DNA of 64,000 bases from JBEEJZ01 sp041168905 (GCA_041168905.1 JBEEJZ010000074.1:1-64000), one strand, 5' to 3'; positions 1-9,077 are shown, numbered from the stretch's first letter. Numbers and translations: made by a program. The notes: a model not told the origin generated them from the sequence alone.

Positions 1-2
1 AA

Positions 3-809
3 ATTGATCGGCGTGCCCTGGGGCTGGAGTTACGCCATTTCCGGGAAGGCGTTTTTGTATCTGGTCAGCTCGACTACGATGTGGAGATTAAGGGCTTGAA
101 TATCGCATCGGTACAAGGCTCCTGGCAGCTACCTGGCAACGCGATGGTGAACTTCCTTGCGGACTATCGAGCCGTTCCGATGCGATCCTTGGGAAACCTG
201 CTTTTTTACCAAGATCCTACTTTTGCTGACCCGTCACGCACCGTGATCGGCTTGCTCAATCTTTACGATCTTGCCGTTTTACGCAACAGGGTAAACGACA
301 TCACAGCCTTCCAGGCGCAAGCGACGCTGGGCTTGACCTTGCCGGTGAACGAACACTGGCAAACCGGATTTAATGTCAATTACACGAGTGTGGGTGAAAT
401 TTTGCCTGTGCCGAATATCTTGCCCAATGGGCAACCCAGCACAGGTGATTTGTGGAGCGCTGGGGCACAGTTGATTGGAAGCAACCTCTATTCTGAGCGT
501 GACACCCACGTATTTAGCTTCAATCTAATGACGGGGCCAACCTATACGGGCAAGATGCTTGCCTACAACAATATGACAGGTGCCGCAGATTGGCAGTGGA
601 TGCCCGCACTTCGCTTCTACACACAAAGTGACGCGATGGGAAACACCACGAATCGGTGGACACCAGGCCTGCGCGTAGCCTACAAGGCCGGAAAGCGCGT
701 ATCCCTTGAGTCCGAGGTGTCTTACGAAATTGCGAGTACTCAAGGTCCGACGCGTACAGAGTCGGCTCGACGACTTTTTTACTTTTTGGGGGCGAGATTT
801 GACTTCTAG
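3..809 (+). CDS. C-terminal part of an outer-membrane beta-barrel protein (5' end outside window)
   Basis: The reading frame is open from base 3, so the true start lies left of the window; the GTG at 81 is only an internal codon. The visible ~268 residues alternate polar and hydrophobic positions with many aromatic residues, and the last residue is phenylalanine (ending GARFDF). That is the usual signature of a BAM-assembled outer-membrane barrel. No catalytic motif is visible, and substrate or family cannot be named from this fragment. It could be the barrel of a larger TPR-barrel or porin-type protein. It runs directly into ccmA, whose likely start overlaps its stop codon, so the two may be co-transcribed. 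Confidence 0.6.
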   Translation: MDRRALGLELRHFREGVFVSGQLDYDVEIKGLNIASVQGSWQLPGNAMVNFLADYRAVPMRSLGNLLFYQDPTFADPSRTVIGLLNLYDLAVLRNRVNDITAFQAQATLGLTLPVNEHWQTGFNVNYTSVGEILPVPNILPNGQPSTGDLWSAGAQLIGSNLYSERDTHVFSFNLMTGPTYTGKMLAYNNMTGAADWQWMPALRFYTQSDAMGNTTNRWTPGLRVAYKAGKRVSLESEVSYEIASTQGPTRTESARRLFYFLGARFDF

Positions 810-1455
810 TTCAGGGACGGTACCTGAACTGCACGTTGTGGGTATTTCAGTCCGACGAGGGACTGAAAAGTTGGTCAGCGCTTTGAGTTTTCAGTTGTAT
901 GCAGGGCGCTTGCTATGGCTGAAAGGGGCCAATGGTTCAGGCAAGACCAGTCTGATGCGGGTGGTGGCTGGATTGTCACAACCTGATGAAGGGGAGGTTC
1001 GTTGGCGCGGAGAATCTCTGAGCCAGTGCACAGATTTCCGATCCAAATTGTTATTTGTGGGTCATCAAACCGGCTTGAAAGATGACCTGACTGCGATAGA
1101 GGCCTTGTCGTTTCTCTCTACCTTGCGTGGTTTGAAACATTCGATGAGTACCTTAAGGGGGGCCTTGGCGTTGCTCGGGGTCTTGCATCGATCAAATGTT
1201 GCCGTGCGCAGCCTGTCTCAGGGGCAAAAAAAGCGTGTGGCTTTGGCAAGAATGGCGCTAGATCCAGGTAACGGTATTTGGATACTGGACGAACCACTTG
1301 ATGCTCTGGACCCCTTGGCTATCGAAACAGTGTTGCAATTGATGCGTCAGCACCTCGATCGTGGGGGCTGCGTTTTGATGACAAGTCACATCCCATTGAG
1401 GCTGGAGGGGCACATTCCTGAGGTGTTGACACTAGGACAGAGCGCACCCTTATGA
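799..1455 (+). CDS. ccmA: Cytochrome c biogenesis haem exporter ATPase CcmA
   Basis: ATPase subunit of the CcmABCD complex, which releases holo-CcmE during system I cytochrome c maturation at the inner membrane. The ABC features are all visible: Walker A GANGSGKT (about residues 43-50), signature LSQGQKKR, and Walker B ILDEP followed by a switch His in TSH. The frame is open further upstream, but TTG 799 is chosen. It overlaps the stop of the preceding gene, sits about 5 bases after a GGGGGCG ribosome-binding site, and gives 218 residues, normal for CcmA. GTG 838 is an alternative start. The stop overlaps ccmB. Confidence 0.9.
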   Translation: MTSSSGTVPELHVVGISVRRGTEKLVSALSFQLYAGRLLWLKGANGSGKTSLMRVVAGLSQPDEGEVRWRGESLSQCTDFRSKLLFVGHQTGLKDDLTAIEALSFLSTLRGLKHSMSTLRGALALLGVLHRSNVAVRSLSQGQKKRVALARMALDPGNGIWILDEPLDALDPLAIETVLQLMRQHLDRGGCVLMTSHIPLRLEGHIPEVLTLGQSAPL

Positions 1456-2120
1456 GTTCAACTGTGATGCTTGCTGTCCTGAGGCGGGACCTACAACTCG
1501 CGAGTCGAAGGCCAGTAGACGCTTTGCTACCGTTGGTTTTTTTTCTCGTTGCGGGGAGCTTATTTCCCCTGGGTGTCGGGCCCGAAATGGAAACGCTTAG
1601 AACGATTGCCCCCGGCATAGTTTGGGTTTGTGCCTTGTTGTCGTCTATGCTCTCCCTCCCCGCAATGTATGGTGGTGACCATGCTGACGGCTCGCTGGAA
1701 CAAATGCTGCTTTCACCGCAGTCGGCGATACTTTTGGCTGGTACCAAAGCGTGTGCACATTGGATGCTGACCGGATTGCCCTTGGTGATGGTGGCCCCAC
1801 TCTTTGGGCTGATGTTCGATATGCAATTCACATCGATTTCCATGTTGTCGCTGAGTCTGATGATCGGTACTCCCATCCTCAGTTTGGTGGGGGGAATAGG
1901 GGCGGCTCTGACGCTTGGATTGCGACATGGTGCGGTACTGATTCTGCTGATCGTCTTACCCCTGTGCGTGCCTGTACTGATATTTGGAGCGGGCGCTGTC
2001 TCTGCGGTAAGTGTGGGCCTTGACCCAGGCGGCCATCTGTCGTTGCTGGCAGCATTGCTACTCTTGTCCTTGGTCGGGGCGCCGTTGGTCACAGCCTCAG
2101 CGCTGAAAATTTCAATTTAA
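1452..2120 (+). CDS. ccmB: Haem exporter membrane protein CcmB
   Basis: Membrane subunit of the CcmABCD complex in cytochrome c maturation. The 222-residue protein begins with a short cytoplasmic segment containing RRDLQLASRRP, a typical CcmB N terminus, followed by about six hydrophobic segments, the usual size and topology of the family. It starts with ATG inside the ccmA stop codon (ATGA overlap), so translation is probably coupled. ccmC begins 3 bases after its end. Confidence 0.93.
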   Translation: MSSTVMLAVLRRDLQLASRRPVDALLPLVFFLVAGSLFPLGVGPEMETLRTIAPGIVWVCALLSSMLSLPAMYGGDHADGSLEQMLLSPQSAILLAGTKACAHWMLTGLPLVMVAPLFGLMFDMQFTSISMLSLSLMIGTPILSLVGGIGAALTLGLRHGAVLILLIVLPLCVPVLIFGAGAVSAVSVGLDPGGHLSLLAALLLLSLVGAPLVTASALKISI

Positions 2121-2122
2121 CG

Positions 2123-2887
2123 ATGAGACGCATGGCGAAACTGCCTCGCTTTTTTACATTCGCAGCACCATCGCGGTTTTACCGCCTGACGGGCGTGGTG
2201 GTGCCTTGGCTGTACGGGCTGGCCATTCTTCTGGCGGTGGCGGGTTTGTATATGGGCTTCTTTGTCGCTCCCACCGATGCAACGCAGGGGGAGTCGTACC
2301 GCATTATTTTTGTACATGTTCCTGCGGCTTGGATGTCCATGGTTCTTTATCTAGCGATGGCTGCTTGGGCGGCTATTGGTTGGGCGTTCAAGGCGCGCTT
2401 GGCCAGCATGCTCGCACGAGCCATTGCACCAACGGGTGCCGCATTCACTTTCCTGGCCTTGTGGACAGGGGCGTTTTGGGGCAAACCCACATGGGGCACC
2501 TGGTGGGTGTGGGATGCCCGCCTGACCTCCGAGTTGATCTTGCTGTTTTTGTATCTGGGCTACATGGCCCTGGTGGAAGCCATCGATGACGTACGCCGTG
2601 CCGATCAGGCGGGCGCCTTGCTGGCGATCGTAGGTGCGGTGAACGTGCCGATCATCTATTTTTCGGTGCGGTGGTGGAATACCCTGCACCAGGGCGCATC
2701 CATCAGTATGACCGCCGCACCCAAGATGGCTCAAACCATGTTGACGGCCATGCTGTTGATGACCTTCTGTTTTTGGGCTTATGCCTTTGCGGTTACTTTC
2801 ACACGGGCTCGGGCCATCGTGCTGGAGCGCGAGAAGGATACGGACTGGGTTCGTGGTGTGACTTCTGATGGGGGGGGGCTAAGGTGA
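2123..2887 (+). CDS. ccmC: Haem handling protein CcmC
   Basis: Integral membrane protein that loads haem onto CcmE from the periplasmic side. The tryptophan-rich WWD signature of haem-handling proteins is visible (GTWWVWDARLT), flanked by six hydrophobic segments. The length of 254 residues is normal. The 3' end contains a run of nine G at 2870-2878 encoding the terminal glycines, and the ccmD start overlaps the stop (GTGA). Confidence 0.95.
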   Translation: MRRMAKLPRFFTFAAPSRFYRLTGVVVPWLYGLAILLAVAGLYMGFFVAPTDATQGESYRIIFVHVPAAWMSMVLYLAMAAWAAIGWAFKARLASMLARAIAPTGAAFTFLALWTGAFWGKPTWGTWWVWDARLTSELILLFLYLGYMALVEAIDDVRRADQAGALLAIVGAVNVPIIYFSVRWWNTLHQGASISMTAAPKMAQTMLTAMLLMTFCFWAYAFAVTFTRARAIVLEREKDTDWVRGVTSDGGGLR

Positions 2888-3072
2888 ACTGGAACAGTGC
2901 ATCCGATTTCTTTGCCATGGGCGGCTACGGCCTCTACGTCTGGTGTTCCTATGGCGCCATTGCCCTGTGGATGTTGGCGGAACCACTTTCTGCGCGTGCG
3001 CGGCACCGGGCGGCGGTGAACCAAATCATTGAAGAATATTCGAAAGAAATGTTGGATGAAACCTCGTCATAA
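2884..3072 (+). CDS. ccmD: Haem exporter accessory protein CcmD
   Basis: Small single-span membrane protein (62 residues) needed for release of holo-CcmE from CcmABC. It has one hydrophobic helix at about residues 14-32 preceded by the MGGYGLYVW type sequence common in CcmD, then a basic cytoplasmic tail. It starts with GTG overlapping the ccmC stop, and its 3' end overlaps the start of ccmE by 17 bases. Confidence 0.88.
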   Translation: MNWNSASDFFAMGGYGLYVWCSYGAIALWMLAEPLSARARHRAAVNQIIEEYSKEMLDETSS

Positions 3073-3517
3073 GCGGCTGGCAATTGCCTTGGGGGTGGTT
3101 GCGGTGGTGGGGGCTGCAGCAGCCCTGATCTTTAATGCGATGCGCAGTGATATTGTTTTTTTTATTACGCCTTCTGAAATTGTGACTAAAAGCCCGGAGG
3201 CGGGCAGAACCTTTCGCTTGGGCGGCCTGGTTCTGGCTGGCAGCGTCAAACGCGAGGGGGTGGATGTTTCCTTCCGGATCACTGACACCGTACAAGAGGT
3301 GCCGGTGCGCTACCGTGGCATCCTGCCTGATCTGTTCAAGGAGGGTAAAGGCGTCGTTGCACAAGGGCAACTGAAAAACGGCGTATTCGAGGCCAAAGAA
3401 GTGCTGGCGAAGCACGATGAAAATTACATGCCGCCAGAAGCTGCGGAGGCTCTGAAGAAGGCGGGTGAGGCCAATCAAAAACCAACTTCGTCACAGCCAG
3501 TGGAGCAGCGCCCATGA
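3056..3517 (+). CDS. ccmE: Periplasmic haem chaperone CcmE
   Basis: Membrane-anchored haem chaperone that binds haem covalently and passes it to CcmFH. An N-terminal signal anchor (LAIALGVVAVVGAAAALIF) is followed by the OB-fold domain and the haem-attachment motif AKHDENY, with His about 120 as the covalent ligand and Tyr about 124 as axial ligand. ATG 3056 is preferred over a TTG at 3029 because it begins with the typical MKPRHKRL. It overlaps ccmD upstream and ccmF downstream (ATGA). Confidence 0.94.
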   Translation: MKPRHKRLAIALGVVAVVGAAAALIFNAMRSDIVFFITPSEIVTKSPEAGRTFRLGGLVLAGSVKREGVDVSFRITDTVQEVPVRYRGILPDLFKEGKGVVAQGQLKNGVFEAKEVLAKHDENYMPPEAAEALKKAGEANQKPTSSQPVEQRP

Positions 3518-5478
3518 TCCCGGAAATTGGACATTTTTTTCTTTGGTTGGCTCTGGGAGTGGCCCTGGTGCTGGGCGTTGTGCCGCTACTAGGTGCCCAG
3601 CGCGACCGTGCAGATCTGATGGCGATCGCCCGTCCTGCGGCCTACGTCCTGTGTGGACTGGTTGCGCTGGCATTTGCCATGCTGGTGATTTCCTTCGTTC
3701 GGCACGATTTTTCTGTGCTGTATGTGGCGTCCAACTCCAATACTGCATTGCCTTTGCAGTACCGCATTGCAGGCGTTTGGGGTGGACATGAGGGCTCCTT
3801 GCTGCTCTGGGTCATGATGCTGGCTGTCTGGATGGTGGCGGTTGCGCGCTTCAGTCGCCACCTGCCGCTGGCGGTGCTTGCACGGATTTTGGCTGTCATG
3901 GGTTTGATCGCCGTGGGTTTTTTGCTGTTCATGCTGCTCACGTCCAACCCATTTGACCGTTTGTTCCCCGCACCGCCAGACGGGCGCGACCTCAATCCAT
4001 TGCTCCAAGACATGGGCATGGTGACTCACCCCCCCCTCTTGTACATGGGCTATGTCGGTTTTTCAGTGGCTTTTGCCTTTGCCATCGCGGCGTTGATAGG
4101 GGGCAACCTGGATGCCACCTGGGCGCGTTGGACCCGCCCGTGGACCACGGTAGCGTGGGCCTTCCTGACCATAGGTATTGCACTGGGCAGCTCTTGGGCC
4201 TACTACGAGCTCGGTTGGGGCGGCTGGTGGTTCTGGGACCCGGTTGAAAATGCCTCTTTTATGCCCTGGCTCGTGGGAACGGCGCTGATCCACTCATTGG
4301 CTGTGACAGAAAAGCGTGGAGGATTCAAGTCCTGGACAGTTCTTCTCGCCATTCTTGCGTTCTCCCTTTCATTGTTGGGTACTTTCCTGGTTCGGTCCGG
4401 GGTCTTGTCCTCGGTCCATGCCTTTGCCACGGATCCGCGGCGCGGCCTGTTCATTTTGGTCTTTCTGTCGGTAGTGGTGGGTGCTTCGTTGTCCCTGTAC
4501 GCCTGGCGGGCTCCGACGGTGGGATTGGGCTCACGTTTTGCCGTGGTGTCCAAAGAATCATCTTTGCTTGGCAACAATGTCATGCTGCTGGTGGCTGCAG
4601 CCGCTGTCTTGCTGGGAACGCTTTATCCCTTGTTTCTAGACGCCTTGGGGATGGGCAAGATCTCTGTGGGCCCCCCCTATTTCGATACGGTATTTGTTCC
4701 GCTGATGGCACCGGCCATTTTCTTGATGGGTGTCGGGCCTCTGGCACGCTGGAAGCAGGCGGAGCTTCCTGACCTGTTCAGGCGCTTGATTTGGGCGGCG
4801 GGCGTGGCCTTGGTCGCTGCCATCCTGACCGGATGGTATGCGGGGCAGGTGTCCCTGGTTGCAAGCGTTGGCTTGTGGATGGCGTATTGGATTGTTGGAT
4901 CTGTGCTGACAGACCTGTGGGAGCGCACTCGCCCACACGGTACATCGCGGATGGAATCCTGGCGCAAATTGCGCCAGTTGCCGCGAGCCCTGGTGGGGAT
5001 GTTGATCGCTCACCTGGGGGTTGCTGCGTTTTGTTTTGGCGTCTCCATGGTCAAAACTTACGAGCTTGAGCGTGACGTGGTCATGGCGGTTGGTGACAGC
5101 ACGACCGTGCAAGGTTACACCTTCACATTCAAAGGTGTTCGCGACATTCAAGGCCCCAATTACACGGCTGCGCGAGGGCACTTGACTGTGAGTCGTGACG
5201 GAAATGTAGTGACCGAGATGTACCCGGAAAAACGCGTTTATCGTATTCAGCAAAATCCCATGACCGAGGCTGCCATCAGCCCGGGTGTGACACGAGATCT
5301 TTATGTGTCTCTGGGTGAGCCGGTAGACGGCGGAGCGTGGGTCGTCCGCGTTTACGTCAAGCCCTTCATTGATTGGATCTGGGGTGGTTGCCTCCTGATG
5401 GCTTTGGGAGGGGTGCTGGCGGTTGCAGATCGTCGGTACAGGGGCAAGAAATCGACCCATCAAGGGGTGAGCGCATGA
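3514..5478 (+). CDS. ccmF: Haem lyase component CcmF
   Basis: Large polytopic membrane protein (654 residues) of the CcmFGH haem-ligation module. The WWD domain is clear (GWGGWWFWDPVENASFMPWL), flanked by conserved segments such as MGMVTHPPLLYMGYVG and FLVRSGVLSSVHAFA. A large periplasmic loop lies before the last transmembrane helix, as in the family. A run of eight C at 4029-4036 lies in the coding region without breaking the frame. It overlaps ccmE upstream and ccmG downstream. Confidence 0.96.
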   Translation: MIPEIGHFFLWLALGVALVLGVVPLLGAQRDRADLMAIARPAAYVLCGLVALAFAMLVISFVRHDFSVLYVASNSNTALPLQYRIAGVWGGHEGSLLLWVMMLAVWMVAVARFSRHLPLAVLARILAVMGLIAVGFLLFMLLTSNPFDRLFPAPPDGRDLNPLLQDMGMVTHPPLLYMGYVGFSVAFAFAIAALIGGNLDATWARWTRPWTTVAWAFLTIGIALGSSWAYYELGWGGWWFWDPVENASFMPWLVGTALIHSLAVTEKRGGFKSWTVLLAILAFSLSLLGTFLVRSGVLSSVHAFATDPRRGLFILVFLSVVVGASLSLYAWRAPTVGLGSRFAVVSKESSLLGNNVMLLVAAAAVLLGTLYPLFLDALGMGKISVGPPYFDTVFVPLMAPAIFLMGVGPLARWKQAELPDLFRRLIWAAGVALVAAILTGWYAGQVSLVASVGLWMAYWIVGSVLTDLWERTRPHGTSRMESWRKLRQLPRALVGMLIAHLGVAAFCFGVSMVKTYELERDVVMAVGDSTTVQGYTFTFKGVRDIQGPNYTAARGHLTVSRDGNVVTEMYPEKRVYRIQQNPMTEAAISPGVTRDLYVSLGEPVDGGAWVVRVYVKPFIDWIWGGCLLMALGGVLAVADRRYRGKKSTHQGVSA

Positions 5479-6005
5479 AATACGTCAAGTACCTGCTGCC
5501 TTTGCTTTTGTTCATCGGACTCGCTGTGTTTTTGGGTGCCGGCTTGAAACTGGACCCACGCGAAGTCCCTTCCCCTTTGATTGACAAGCCTGCCCCTGGT
5601 TTCCAGCTCACCCGATTGGATGAGCCTGCAGCAGTCATTCGACGTGACGACTTGCTTGGCAAAGTGTGGATGCTCAATGTGTGGGCCTCGTGGTGCGTCG
5701 CCTGTCGGCAGGAGCACCCCTTGCTGATGGACTTCTCCAGGCGCAAGGTGCTGCCGATTTATGGCCTGGATTACAAGGATGGGCGAGTGGAGGGTTTGCA
5801 GAACCTGGCCCGTTACGGTGACCCGTATGTGGCATCCTTGTTTGATGCGGACGGTCGAGTCGGCATCGATTGGGGTGTTTATGGCGTGCCCGAAACGTTC
5901 ATCATCGACCAGCGGGGCGTGATTCGGTTCAAGCATATCGGGCCCCTGACTCCTGAGGTCATTCAAAATCGTATCGAACCTTTGGTGAGACAACTCAATG
6001 GTTAA
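5475..6005 (+). CDS. ccmG: Thiol:disulfide interchange protein CcmG/DsbE
   Basis: Periplasmic membrane-tethered thioredoxin-like protein that keeps apocytochrome CXXCH cysteines or CcmH reduced for haem ligation. An N-terminal hydrophobic anchor (YLLPLLLFIGLAVFLGAG) precedes a thioredoxin fold with active site WCVAC and the cis-proline region GVYGVPETFIID, the distinctive GVxGxPET motif of DsbE. ATG 5475 overlaps the ccmF stop; longer upstream frames would only add ccmF shadow. The length of 176 residues is normal. No ccdA or dsbD lies in the cluster to reduce it. Confidence 0.95.
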   Translation: MKYVKYLLPLLLFIGLAVFLGAGLKLDPREVPSPLIDKPAPGFQLTRLDEPAAVIRRDDLLGKVWMLNVWASWCVACRQEHPLLMDFSRRKVLPIYGLDYKDGRVEGLQNLARYGDPYVASLFDADGRVGIDWGVYGVPETFIIDQRGVIRFKHIGPLTPEVIQNRIEPLVRQLNG

Positions 6006-6447
6006 GACGTTCTGTATGGTGCTGATCCTGCTTGCAATAGGCTTGGGGTCTCATGCCAAAGAAGCCGCGTTGGCTGCGCAAGATCCCTTGCTGGAAGCGC
6101 GTATGGTTCGTATCACCAGCGAATTGCGTTGCCTGGTGTGCCAGAACCAGACCATTGCCGATTCCCATGCCGGCTTGGCGGTTGACCTGCGTAATCAAGT
6201 GCTGGATTTGTTGCGCCAAGGGCAAACAGATCAGCAAATATTGGACTACATGACCGCTCGCTATGGTGATTTTGTGCTGTATCGTCCCCCGGTCAAGGGC
6301 ACGACCATGCTGCTCTGGTTTGGTCCGGGTCTGCTCCTGGTTTTGGGCTTGGGTGCCCTGTACCTTTCCCTTCGTCGACGTAGCCGTTTGCCCAACGATG
6401 CCTTTGAGGCAGATGATGTCGATATTCCCAAAAACGATGCGTCCTGA
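5998..6447 (+). CDS. ccmH: Cytochrome c maturation protein CcmH
   Basis: Periplasmic thiol protein that cooperates with CcmG and CcmF in haem ligation. The signature LRCLVCQNQTIADSHAGLA contains the reactive CXXC pair. A signal peptide (MVLILLAIGLGSHA) and one transmembrane segment near the C terminus (LLWFGPGLLLVLGLGALYL) give the usual topology. This is the short CcmH form; the TPR part is the separate downstream gene. The start overlaps the end of ccmG. Confidence 0.94.
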   Translation: MVKTFCMVLILLAIGLGSHAKEAALAAQDPLLEARMVRITSELRCLVCQNQTIADSHAGLAVDLRNQVLDLLRQGQTDQQILDYMTARYGDFVLYRPPVKGTTMLLWFGPGLLLVLGLGALYLSLRRRSRLPNDAFEADDVDIPKNDAS

Positions 6448-6498
6448 AACCCATCCTTCAGCACCCGTGCGGCTAGCTGCCATTTCCATATTTTGAAT

Positions 6499-7728
6499 AT
6501 GTCCATCCCACATCCAGAAACCACCCCGCCTAAAGCAGATTTGGCAGGCTTGAAACGTCAACTTCGACAACTTGAAGAATTGCACGCGACCGGCACCCTG
6601 ACTGCGCAAGCCTTTGAGGAGGGGCGACAGACCTTGGAACGCCGCATCCTGGACTGTGTGTTGTCCGATACAGGGCCTGAGCTTGCGCCATCAGTAGCTA
6701 CCGGGCCCACTGTTGCACCCGTGGGTGTGGGGGCATCCAAACGCCTCTGGCTCGGCCTCGCGGCTGCCGTACTGGTGGTGGCCGTGGTGGGGTACGGCTT
6801 GGTAGGTCGGCCAAATGAGGGGAGTGCACAGGACAGTGTCGCCGAAGCCGGTGCTGCGAGTGGCGGGCAGGATGCAAAACCTCATTCCACAGACTTTGAC
6901 CAGATTGCCGCCATGACCGACGGTCTGGCTGCCAAGCTCAAAGACAACCCCAAGGATGGTCCGGGTTGGGCCATGTTGGCACGGTCCTACAGCGTGCTAG
7001 GGCGAAATCCTGAGGCCCTGGATGCCTACAAGAAGGCCCTTGCCTTGCAAGGTGATGATCCTGTTTTGCTCGCGGACTATGCGGATGCGCTGGCAGTCAA
7101 GAGCAAGGGGGATTTGGCTGGCGAGCCCATCAAGCTGGTGGAGCGGGCCCTCAAAAAGGACCCTGCCAACATCAAGGCACTTTACCTTGCTGGCACTCAT
7201 GCTTTTACTTTGAAGGATTACGCAGGGGCCACGCGGCACTGGGAAAAGGCCGTGCAAGCCGGTCCTTCCGGCAACCCCATGATTGCGCAGATTCAGTCCA
7301 GCCTTGGCGAAGCCCGACGCTTGGCGGGTCTGCCTGACGTAGGGGCGCAAGACAAAGACGCAGGAACAAAAATCACCGCGGGCTCAACTGTGAGTGGAAC
7401 CGTCACCCTGGATGCGGCCCTGAGTAAAAACGCCCAGCCTACCGACACCGTTTTTATTTTTGCGCGAGCTGCGGAAGGTGGTCGCATGCCCTTGGCCATT
7501 TTGCGTAAGCAGGTCAAGGATTTGCCTATTCAATTCACCCTGGACGACAGCATGGCGATGTCCCCTGCAGGCAGTTTGTCCAAGGCCGGGCGCGTGGTGA
7601 TAGGCGCCCGCATCAGCAAAAGTGGCAATGCGATGCCCGAAAAAGGCGACCTCTCCGGCGCCTCTAATTCCGTTCCAGTGGGCGCGCGTGATGTCGCCGT
7701 TGTGATCAAGGACCTTGTCAAGCAGTGA
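6499..7728 (+). CDS. ccmI: Cytochrome c biogenesis TPR protein CcmI
   Basis: Apocytochrome c chaperone of the haem-ligation complex. It has a cytoplasmic N-terminal region with a coiled-coil-like segment (LKRQLRQLEELHATGTL), a transmembrane helix (LWLGLAAAVLVVAVVGYGL), then tetratricopeptide repeats (GPGWAMLARSYSVLGRNPEALDAY and following) and a C-terminal beta-rich domain. ATG 6499 is chosen over TTG 6493, two codons earlier. The short N terminus before the single helix differs from the two-helix CcmI of alphaproteobacteria. It closes the ccm operon. Confidence 0.88.
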   Translation: MSIPHPETTPPKADLAGLKRQLRQLEELHATGTLTAQAFEEGRQTLERRILDCVLSDTGPELAPSVATGPTVAPVGVGASKRLWLGLAAAVLVVAVVGYGLVGRPNEGSAQDSVAEAGAASGGQDAKPHSTDFDQIAAMTDGLAAKLKDNPKDGPGWAMLARSYSVLGRNPEALDAYKKALALQGDDPVLLADYADALAVKSKGDLAGEPIKLVERALKKDPANIKALYLAGTHAFTLKDYAGATRHWEKAVQAGPSGNPMIAQIQSSLGEARRLAGLPDVGAQDKDAGTKITAGSTVSGTVTLDAALSKNAQPTDTVFIFARAAEGGRMPLAILRKQVKDLPIQFTLDDSMAMSPAGSLSKAGRVVIGARISKSGNAMPEKGDLSGASNSVPVGARDVAVVIKDLVKQ

Positions 7729-7777
7729 GTCTGGGTTTGCACCCGGCCTGGGGTGGCGTGTGATCGTTTGTTGAAAT

Positions 7778-9067
7778 ATGTCTTATCAGTACCTGTATCT
7801 CGGGATCATTGGCATGATCCTGTTCCTCTACCTCAAGCGCCAAAGCCGGATTCAGGGTTCCAACACGGCTGAACTGAAGGACTCTGTCGAGAAGGGACTG
7901 ACCGAGCCGCCATCGCTGCATCCGGTCATAGACAACTTTCGTTGTATCGGGTCGGGGTCTTGCGCCCAGGCCTGCCCCGAGGAGGCACTGGGGGTGATTA
8001 ACGGTAAGGCGGTTTTGCTGAACGCTGCCGCTTGCATTGGACATGGTGCCTGTTTAGCCGCTTGCCCTTTTGATGCCATCAAACTGGTCTTTGGTACGGA
8101 AAAACGTGGCATAGACATACCCAATATAGGCCCCGATTTCGAGTCCAATGTGCCCGGAATCTTTATTGCCGGGGAGTTGGGGGGCATGGGCTTGATTCGC
8201 AAAGCCGCCGAGCAGGGGCGCCAGGCCATCGACTCCATACGAAAAAAAACAGGTGGTCAAGGCGACTTTGACGTGGTGATCGTGGGCTGTGGGCCGGCTG
8301 GTTTGTCTGCAGGCTTGTCCTCTATCCATCACAAACTGCGTTACAAAATCCTAGAGCAGGAGGATTCTCTGGGTGGGGCGGTGTATCACTACCCTCGTCA
8401 GAAGATTGCAATGACGGCGCCGGTGGTCCTTGACGTCATTGGAACCGTCAAATTTGGTGAGGTGCAAAAAGAGAAGTTATTGGCCTTTTGGCAAGGGGTG
8501 GTCGAAAAAACCGGGCTGCAAATTGCATTTCGGGAACGCATGGAAGAGATCACTCGGGACAACGGAAGTTTTGTGGTCCGTACCAATCGAGGCAGTTACA
8601 CAGCCCGCAATGTCTTGTTGACCATGGGGCGTCGTGGAACACCTCGCAAGCTCGAGGTTCCAGGGGAGGAAACTCATAAGGTCACGTACCGCTTGATTGA
8701 TCCGGCCCAATACGAAGGCCAGTCCGTGCTTGTAGTCGGCGGCGGAGACAGTGCCTTGGAGGCGGCGATTGCCCTTTCGGAGCAGAAGGGCACACAGGTG
8801 ATTCTGTCGTACCGCAGCGAAGCATTCTCCCGTGTGAAGCAAAAAAACCGAATGCTGCTGGAGCAGCAACAGCAGGCTGGGCGGTTGACCGTCATGCTCA
8901 AGTCTGCGGTCAAGTCGATTCACGACCGCGAGGTCGTGATAGAGCACGATGGCCAGACGCAGTCCTACCCGAACGATGCGGTCATCGTTTGCGCCGGTGG
9001 TCTGTTGCCCACGCCGCTACTGCAAAAAATAGGGATTCAGTTTGATACCAAGTTCGGAGCGGAATGA
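7778..9067 (+). CDS. Membrane-anchored ferredoxin/FAD-NAD(P) oxidoreductase
   Basis: A 429-residue fusion. Residues about 6-20 form a membrane anchor. Two ferredoxin-type cluster motifs follow, CIGSGSCAQACP (56-67) and CIGHGACLAACP (86-97). Then comes a thioredoxin-reductase-like flavoprotein with an FAD-binding GCGPAG (170-175) and a later NAD(P)-binding VVGGGDSALEAA. Each cluster motif lacks the second cysteine of the usual CxxCxxCxxxCP pattern (Ser59 and His89 stand there), which is unusual. It lies 49 bases after ccmI on the same strand, so a redox role in cytochrome c maturation is plausible but inferred. The redox-active CxxC of true thioredoxin reductases is not visible. Confidence 0.82.
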   Translation: MSYQYLYLGIIGMILFLYLKRQSRIQGSNTAELKDSVEKGLTEPPSLHPVIDNFRCIGSGSCAQACPEEALGVINGKAVLLNAAACIGHGACLAACPFDAIKLVFGTEKRGIDIPNIGPDFESNVPGIFIAGELGGMGLIRKAAEQGRQAIDSIRKKTGGQGDFDVVIVGCGPAGLSAGLSSIHHKLRYKILEQEDSLGGAVYHYPRQKIAMTAPVVLDVIGTVKFGEVQKEKLLAFWQGVVEKTGLQIAFRERMEEITRDNGSFVVRTNRGSYTARNVLLTMGRRGTPRKLEVPGEETHKVTYRLIDPAQYEGQSVLVVGGGDSALEAAIALSEQKGTQVILSYRSEAFSRVKQKNRMLLEQQQQAGRLTVMLKSAVKSIHDREVVIEHDGQTQSYPNDAVIVCAGGLLPTPLLQKIGIQFDTKFGAE

Positions 9068-9077
9068 TCTCGCAACT

